The notes under the pieces were generated by a model, which did no database searches, was not told the DNA's origin, and was given only the letters and a program-made list of their open reading frames with translations. Of a stretch of DNA of 64,000 nt, positions 59,989 to 64,000 are shown in pieces. This DNA is from Crocosphaera chwakensis CCY0110 (lineage in GTDB: Bacteria; Cyanobacteriota; Cyanobacteriia; Cyanobacteriales; Microcystaceae): contig NZ_AAXW01000024.1 of the NCBI RefSeq assembly GCF_000169335.1, positions 11,389 through 75,388 on the forward strand, written 5' to 3'. How positions within the stretch are numbered: the stretch's first letter is position 1; each line of letters starts with the position of its first letter. A program made the translations under genes and the position numbers.

Positions 59989-60663
59989 ATGATTGATGTT
60001 GCAAATTTAGTTAAAAAATCCTCTTTAAAAGGTAATTATTTTTCCCATGATGCTTACTTACAAGGAGACTTTGAATTTGGCTTATTAGAAAACCGTAGCG
60101 GTTCTCGTTTATTAGCTTTACCTCAACCTTTATTAGAAGCTCTTTATGCTACCTTAGAAGATGAATTAGGAGCCGGAAGTAGTGTTGCTTTATTCAGTTG
60201 TGGTCGTTGGTGGGGCAGAAATTTTTATCAACGATTTGCTGATGAATTAGGAAAATACTACGGAAAATCCCTGGCAGAAATAGATATGATTGAATTCATC
60301 CAATCTTTAAAAGAGTGCTGGAAAACTCACGGATGGGGAACCTTAGATATCGATTTAAAATATTATCAAAATGGTTTCTTAGTTCCTAAAATAGTTAATT
60401 CTCCTTTTGCTCAATTTGCTCCTCGGAATTTACGGTTTATGTGTTTCTTAGAAGCAGGAATTTTAAGTGCTTTCTTCAGTCAACTGACAGGAGAAGATTT
60501 ACACTGTATTCAAACAGCTTGTGAATCTATGGGAGCTAATTCTAATAGTTTTGTAATTGGTTTAGATAATAGAATTAAACCGATAAAAGCTTGGCTGGAA
60601 GAAGGACATGAGCATGAAACAATCATGGACTTATTGTGTAGCAATCAATCTCAGAATCAATAA
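59989..60663 (+). CDS. V4R-domain protein (slr0147-like)
   Basis: A 224-residue full-length paralogue of the split gene at 58378. The V4R domain covers residues about 60-215: GAGSSVALFSCGRWWGRNFYQRF, CWKTHGWGTLDIDLKYYQNGF, then AGILSAFFSQLTGEDLHCIQTACESMG. The family is related to vinyl-reductase/BchJ-type and XylR-N sensors that bind hydrophobic ligands. An AGGAG ribosome site is present. It is the fifth frame in the cluster order of slr0144-slr0151. Confidence 0.8.
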   Translation: MIDVANLVKKSSLKGNYFSHDAYLQGDFEFGLLENRSGSRLLALPQPLLEALYATLEDELGAGSSVALFSCGRWWGRNFYQRFADELGKYYGKSLAEIDMIEFIQSLKECWKTHGWGTLDIDLKYYQNGFLVPKIVNSPFAQFAPRNLRFMCFLEAGILSAFFSQLTGEDLHCIQTACESMGANSNSFVIGLDNRIKPIKAWLEEGHEHETIMDLLCSNQSQNQ

Positions 60664-60680
60664 TTTAGGAGCATTAAAAC

Positions 60681-61163
60681 ATGGCAAAAAAAGTCAAACT
60701 TGACCCTATCAATCAACAAGTTGATATACAAACTAATGATAATCTTTTAAGCGGTTTACTAGCTAAAGATTTGAATGTGTGGAAAGAGTGCGGAGGCCGT
60801 GGAATGTGTTCCACTTGCCATGTTTTTATCACGGAAGGAATGGAGGGTTTATCCCCTGTTAACCGCCGAGAAATTCGCACGATGGAAGTGATTACCACTG
60901 CTAACAAATGTTCTCGTTTAGCGTGTCAAGCAAGGGTTATTGGAGAAGGAGTAGTGGTAGAAATTCCTTCAGGAATGTATGTCAGTGAAATTGACAATAT
61001 TGAAGATTTAATTGGCAGTCGTGCTAAAGAAAACATCCTTCATCCTATCAATGGTTCTATTTTAGTTGAAAAAGACAAGTTAGTTACTCGTTCGATGATT
61101 ACTCAACTAAAAGACACTCAAGTTGAAGTGTCGGAATACATGGCTAAAATTCAGGATGCTTAA
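60681..61163 (+). CDS. [2Fe-2S] ferredoxin, adrenodoxin-like spacing (slr0148-like)
   Basis: A 160-residue ferredoxin. Ligands are Cys37, Cys43, Cys46 and Cys82, in ECGGRGMCSTC and LACQAR: the CX5CX2C spacing of the adrenodoxin/bacterial-hydroxylase class, not that of PetF. Cys77 is an additional cysteine. A C-terminal extension of about 55 residues has no known motif. TAGGAG lies about ten bases before the ATG. It is the slr0148 position in the PSII-related cluster, so it may supply electrons during assembly. Confidence 0.88.
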   Translation: MAKKVKLDPINQQVDIQTNDNLLSGLLAKDLNVWKECGGRGMCSTCHVFITEGMEGLSPVNRREIRTMEVITTANKCSRLACQARVIGEGVVVEIPSGMYVSEIDNIEDLIGSRAKENILHPINGSILVEKDKLVTRSMITQLKDTQVEVSEYMAKIQDA

Positions 61164-61200
61164 TTATTTTTTACCCTAATTCTTGTATCGAGGAAATACA

Positions 61201-61674
61201 ATGTTAACCCAGTTTTCAAAGTTAAGTTTAGACACTGATAGACGTTACGCAACGGATTCTGAATTAAAGTTTATCGAAGATTATTTAGAGTCTGTAGATA
61301 TGCGAATTCAAACCTATGAAAAAATCATGGCAAGTGAAGAAGCAATTTTACAAGAAGTTGATGCCAAAATGCACGAACTGAATGAAAATAATTGCTTGTA
61401 TAAAATGGATGAACACGGCAAAGAAATTTGTCGACGGGATCGTAAACAAGCTATTAAATATAGCAGCGCAGCTATGTTAGTCAATGATTTAGATCGTTTA
61501 CGAGATGGTCTTTTAATTTGGTTACAAACAATTGTTCGTGCTGTCGGATATGAGCGTTTTGTTCGTAATCATTACCCTATTATTCAGGAAGTAATTAAAC
61601 AATATTTAACCGCTGAAGAAGCAAAATTCATCTTACCAGCACTACAACTTGATTGCACAATTTTGGGTGCATAA
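61201..61674 (+). CDS. Phycobiliprotein-like helical protein (slr0149-like)
   Basis: A 157-residue helical protein from ATG 61201, with GAGGAAA seven bases upstream; a TTG at 61183 would add six residues and is unlikely. The segment RDRKQAIKYSSAAMLVNDLDRLRDGLLIWLQTIVRAVG resembles the allophycocyanin-type core helices. Cysteines in DENNCLYK and EICRRD are not in the canonical chromophore site. Position matches slr0149. It is probably structural or tetrapyrrole-binding (inference). Confidence 0.7.
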   Translation: MLTQFSKLSLDTDRRYATDSELKFIEDYLESVDMRIQTYEKIMASEEAILQEVDAKMHELNENNCLYKMDEHGKEICRRDRKQAIKYSSAAMLVNDLDRLRDGLLIWLQTIVRAVGYERFVRNHYPIIQEVIKQYLTAEEAKFILPALQLDCTILGA

Positions 61675-61718
61675 ATTGTTTACTATTTGTTCATTAATTC
61701 AAGATTGAGGATCTAAAC

Positions 61719-62039
61719 ATGAGTCACCAACAAGAAAAATTTAAAGTTACATTAGTTAATCCCAAAAAACAATTAAAAAAGACCATAGATGTTGCTCCTG
61801 GTGAGTACATTCTTGACATTGCTGAATTAAACGGAATTGAACATCCTTCCTCTTGTCGTGCAGCCTCTTGTTTTGACTGTTTGGGTAAAGTAATGGCAGG
61901 AAATATTGAACAAACGGAAAAAGCAGAATCCTTTTTAAAACCCGATGAACTAGACAAAGGATATGTTTTGCTTTGTGCTGCTTCTCCGACTTCTGACTGT
62001 ACCATTTTAACCCACCAAGAAGAAGAGTATTTAGTTTAA
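61719..62039 (+). CDS. Plant-type [2Fe-2S] ferredoxin (slr0150/PetF-like)
   Basis: A 106-residue ferredoxin with Cys46, Cys51, Cys54 and Cys86 (SCRAASCFDC and LLCAASP), the CX4CX2C...C plant spacing. It ends HQEEEYLV, like PetF-type proteins. The N-terminal KKTIDVAPGEYILDIAELNGIEHP is typical. Its place as the seventh gene of the cluster corresponds to slr0150. Two different ferredoxins in one operon suggest a dedicated electron-transfer step. Confidence 0.9.
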   Translation: MSHQQEKFKVTLVNPKKQLKKTIDVAPGEYILDIAELNGIEHPSSCRAASCFDCLGKVMAGNIEQTEKAESFLKPDELDKGYVLLCAASPTSDCTILTHQEEEYLV

Positions 62040-62078
62040 TTTTGAGGAATTAATCATCATTAAATAGGATTTAATATC

Positions 62079-63026
62079 ATGAAAAATCAAGTGGAACAAC
62101 AAGAATTAAATAATGAAAATAGTAAAAATAACTTGTCTGATATTTTTGACATATTATCAGGTATTAGTTTAATTGGTGGAGCTGTAGGCTCTCTTTTGGG
62201 TAATGCTGCTTTTGCTGCTGTTCCTATTTCTTTCTCAGTGGCTTTACAAATGGCTAATCGTCGCCAGTTAAAAGTAGAATTAGCTCAATTACAGGAAAGT
62301 TCAATTGTTCAAATGAGCGAACAAATGAATAAAAATCAGTCTGTTATTTTTGAGCAAATTAAACAGCTAAGAGGAGAAAGTGAAAATCAATTAAGTCAGC
62401 AAGATCAAAAAATTAAAAAACTTGTTGATGAATTATCAGAAAAAATAACAAATAACCATGAATCTTTAAATCAATTAATAGTTGAAAAAGATCAATCAAA
62501 ACAGCTTACTGATAACTTAGCATCTCAAATAACCCAAGTTCAAAATATTGTTGAAACATTACAAAAAATTGAAAATACCTCTCAAGTAATTCGTACTAAT
62601 CCTGAAGGCTCTCATGCTTATTACGAACGAGGACTCAGCTATCAAAGATTAGGGGATAAAACAGGAGCTATAGAAGACTATACTGAAGTCCTACATCTCG
62701 ACTCTACTTATGCAAAAGCTTATCATAGTCGTGGTATTCTTTTAGCGGAAATGGGTAACAAAAAACAAGCTGTCGAAGATTTAAGACTAGCTGCCAAATA
62801 TTATTTTGATCAAGGAGACATTGAAAGCTACGAAAAAGCAAGAAATTTAAGCAAAGAATTCTATGAGGTTCGTCATTCTATTATGGATGATGAAACCATT
62901 AATTCAATGGTTTCCGAAGAGTCAATTAGAGAAGAAAATTCATCCAAAGAAATCAATTTAATAACTGTGGGTAGTCTTTTTGAAGATGATGGGGATACTG
63001 AAGAAAGCATTAGTATGCTTGGTTAA
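62079..63026 (+). CDS. Membrane TPR protein (slr0151-like)
   Basis: A 315-residue protein. A hydrophobic hairpin or helix lies at about residues 24-56 (GISLIGGAVGSLLGNAAFAAVPISFSVAL), a coiled coil at about 60-170, and two to three TPR units at about 178-260 (AYYERGLSYQRLGDKTGAIEDY; AYHSRGILLAEMGNKKQAVEDL). An acidic tail ends in DDGDTEESISMLG. In Synechocystis Slr0151 is a thylakoid/plasma-membrane TPR protein needed for PSII assembly and repair. It is the last gene of the operon and is followed by a strong terminator. Confidence 0.88.
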   Translation: MKNQVEQQELNNENSKNNLSDIFDILSGISLIGGAVGSLLGNAAFAAVPISFSVALQMANRRQLKVELAQLQESSIVQMSEQMNKNQSVIFEQIKQLRGESENQLSQQDQKIKKLVDELSEKITNNHESLNQLIVEKDQSKQLTDNLASQITQVQNIVETLQKIENTSQVIRTNPEGSHAYYERGLSYQRLGDKTGAIEDYTEVLHLDSTYAKAYHSRGILLAEMGNKKQAVEDLRLAAKYYFDQGDIESYEKARNLSKEFYEVRHSIMDDETINSMVSEESIREENSSKEINLITVGSLFEDDGDTEESISMLG

Positions 63027-63071
63027 ACCTTTTATCCTTATTTCATGATTTATGTCTTAATTCTCCTTGCG

Positions 63072-63103
63072 AGCAGTGATTTATCAAAATCACTGCTTTT
63101 TTT
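63072..63103 (+). terminator. Strong intrinsic terminator of the slr0144-0151-like operon
   Basis: A perfect 11-bp stem (AGCAGTGATTT with AAATCACTGCT), a 4-base loop ATCA and a run of T at 63098-63103. It lies 46 bases after the last stop codon. Confidence 0.93.
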
Positions 63104-63172
63104 ACGAAAATAGGCTCTATCCTCTATAGGATCAGGGCTTCCTAAGGATCGAAAAAATTTTGCCCCAGAGAC

Positions 63173-63202
63173 TTGACAAATTTTTTGATAACTTGCTATT
63201 AT
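63173..63202 (+). promoter_or_regulatory. Promoter of tRNA-Asp
   Basis: A consensus -35 box TTGACA at 63173-63178 and a -10 box TATTAT at 63197-63202, 18 bases apart, with the tRNA starting 22 bases after the -10 box. It is a sigma-70 type promoter. Confidence 0.75.
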
Positions 63203-63223
63203 TGTATTCGGCTCAAAAAACAA

Positions 63224-63297
63224 GGGACTGTAGTTCAACTGGTTAGAGCACCGCCCTGTCACGGCGGAAGTTGCGGGTTCGAGCCCCGTCAGTCCCG
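63224..63297 (+). tRNA. tRNA-Asp (GTC)
   Basis: A full cloverleaf in 74 bases. The acceptor stem GGGACTG (63224-63230) pairs with CAGTCCC (63290-63296), with discriminator G63297. The anticodon arm is CCGCC-CTGTCAC-GGCGG, with anticodon GTC at 63258-63260. The T arm contains GGTTCGAGCC. CCA is not encoded. Confidence 0.97.
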
Positions 63298-63317
63298 TAA
63301 AAAATAAGCACTAATAA

Positions 63318-63335
63318 AGCCTGCAAAAGCAGGCT
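63318..63335 (-). terminator. Hairpin downstream of ssb (possible terminator)
   Basis: AGCCTGC and GCAGGCT form a perfect 7-bp stem around AAAA. On the minus strand it follows the ssb stop and is followed by a T-rich stretch, so it may terminate ssb; on the plus strand it lies 20 bases after the tRNA but has no T-run. Confidence 0.5.
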
Positions 63336-63366
63336 AATGAGTAACTAAAACAGACTCAGTTGTTAC

Positions 63367-63738
63367 TTAAAATTCGTCATCCCCTCCAGAATAGTTACCC
63401 ACCAAACCAGCATCATTATCCCGTCTTGATCCCAATAAATCTAAACGATCAACATGAACCACAGGACTCGAACGGTTTGCGCCGGTGTTGCGATCAGTCC
63501 AATTTTCAATTTCTAGGGTTCCTTGAATCCCAATTAAACTGCCTTTTTTAACATAGTTAGCAGCGATTTCTGCGCTTTTTCCCCAAAATTTAAGATTAAA
63601 CCAATCAGGTTGATCCGTTCGGCTCGAACGGCGATTAACGGCTATAGTCAAGGTACATAAGACCGTTCCTGATTCAAAATATCTTACTTCAGGATCACGG
63701 CCAGCACGACCCACTAAATTAACAACATTTAACCCCAT
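63367..63738 (-). CDS. ssb: Single-stranded DNA-binding protein
   Basis: A 123-residue OB-fold protein. It begins with LNVVNLVGRAGRDPEVRYFESG and has the core LTIAVNRR, WFNLKFWGKSAEIAANYVKKGSLIGIQGTL. It ends in the acidic tip GGDDEF, the partner-binding tail of bacterial SSB. The short linker fits the small SSB form of cyanobacteria. The downstream hairpin at 63318-63335 may end its transcript. Confidence 0.93.
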   Translation of the reverse strand: MGLNVVNLVGRAGRDPEVRYFESGTVLCTLTIAVNRRSSRTDQPDWFNLKFWGKSAEIAANYVKKGSLIGIQGTLEIENWTDRNTGANRSSPVVHVDRLDLLGSRRDNDAGLVGNYSGGDDEF

Positions 63739-63974
63739 AACTTTACGTTCAACTCAACATGATACTAACGTATTTTATCCTCTTTGAGGGCTAGATGACC
63801 ATGATGGGAACAAATCCTCGTCAACCCCTGTCAACGCTCCCATAACTGATAAATTCTACTTACCCTTAAAAGGTTTTCTAGTATAAATTGATTAATACCG
63901 CTAGACTTACTAAAAGAAACGTAATAAAATCCGTTCGATCCCTTGTGGATCATTCATAAGTCATAGCAGTCTTT

Positions 63975-63980
63975 TATAAT
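63975..63980 (+). promoter_or_regulatory. Possible -10 box at the window edge
   Basis: A perfect TATAAT 20 bases before the window end, followed by AAGGGGCG. No good -35 box is seen at the expected distance. It may belong to a gene starting beyond the window. Confidence 0.3.
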
Positions 63981-64000
63981 AAGGGGCGTAAACAAACGTG

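Noticed and set aside
63050..63262. Minus-strand frame over the terminator and tRNA-Asp
   Set aside because: Runs across a strong terminator, a consensus promoter and the tRNA; not coding.

Overview
The window is a piece of a cyanobacterial chromosome, most like the unicellular Crocosphaera/Cyanothece group. The evidence is low G+C, many HIP1-type GCGATCGC octamers, and genes typical of cyanobacteria: zds, rbcR, a Z-ISO-like NnrU protein, Tab2/DUF1092, COP23, a GUN4 fusion, and an operon colinear with Synechocystis slr0144-slr0151 (a photosystem II assembly cluster). Housekeeping genes alternate with accessory modules. All identifications are from reading motifs; no database search was possible.

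Layout. 0-6.3 kb: an SRPBCC protein and zds, then a complete BglII-type restriction-modification system (methyltransferase, BglII-like endonuclease, XRE controller), a Z-ISO-like gene and rbcR. 6.5-10.4 kb: hisZ, a J-domain/TPR protein, an inositol-phosphatase-family gene and a ferredoxin. 10.7-15.6 kb: a type 1 export operon (transposase-derived HTH protein, peptidase-containing ABC transporter, HlyD adaptor). 15.8-18.1 kb: a secreted dienelactone hydrolase-type protein and a DUF697 GTPase. 18.2-21.7 kb: a decaying array of small, apparently immunity-type genes, split by an intact IS66-type element with an 8-bp target duplication. 21.9-30.5 kb: copper ATPase, FHA protein, holB, an unrecognised three-gene cassette ending in a GIY-YIG nuclease, ybaB, hemC and tab2. 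30.5-34.2 kb: Ap4A phosphorylase, hicAB and typA. 34.6-37.3 kb: an interrupted hypothetical gene and an ABC-type ATPase paired with a TOPRIM-like partner, which looks like a defence system related to PARIS or OLD. 37.5-41.6 kb: argJ, a tiny membrane ORF, a Uma2 protein and a Cry-DASH. 41.7-47.7 kb: an NDH-2 and an alternative (ARTO-type) terminal oxidase operon with two DUF2231 proteins. 48.0-57.8 kb: cbiX, COP23, trypsin-GUN4, a WD40 protein, cobA-hemD, a Ser/Thr kinase, queD and DUF1622. 58.4-63.1 kb: the slr0144-0151-like operon with a strong terminator. 63.2-63.7 kb: tRNA-Asp and ssb.

Three observations stand out. First, AGATCT, the expected site of the BglII-like system, was found only once by eye in 64 kb, while TGATCT turned up about twenty times. 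Second, the NDH-2/oxidase block is bracketed by direct repeats made of the 3' ends of the photolyase gene and cbiX, with a stray fragment of the typA 3' end beside the right copy. Third, the ATPase/TOPRIM-like pair at 35.1-37.3 kb is the best candidate for an undescribed system. The immunity-like array and the GIY-YIG cassette are the next candidates.

Functional links. Tetrapyrrole and siroheme steps are spread over hemC, cobA-hemD and cbiX. Carotenoid desaturation and isomerisation are represented by zds and the Z-ISO-like gene. NDH-2 plus an oxidase lacking the CuA site would form a short quinone-linked respiratory chain. The 58-63 kb operon carries V4R proteins, phycobiliprotein-like proteins, two ferredoxins and a membrane TPR protein, as in the Synechocystis PSII cluster.
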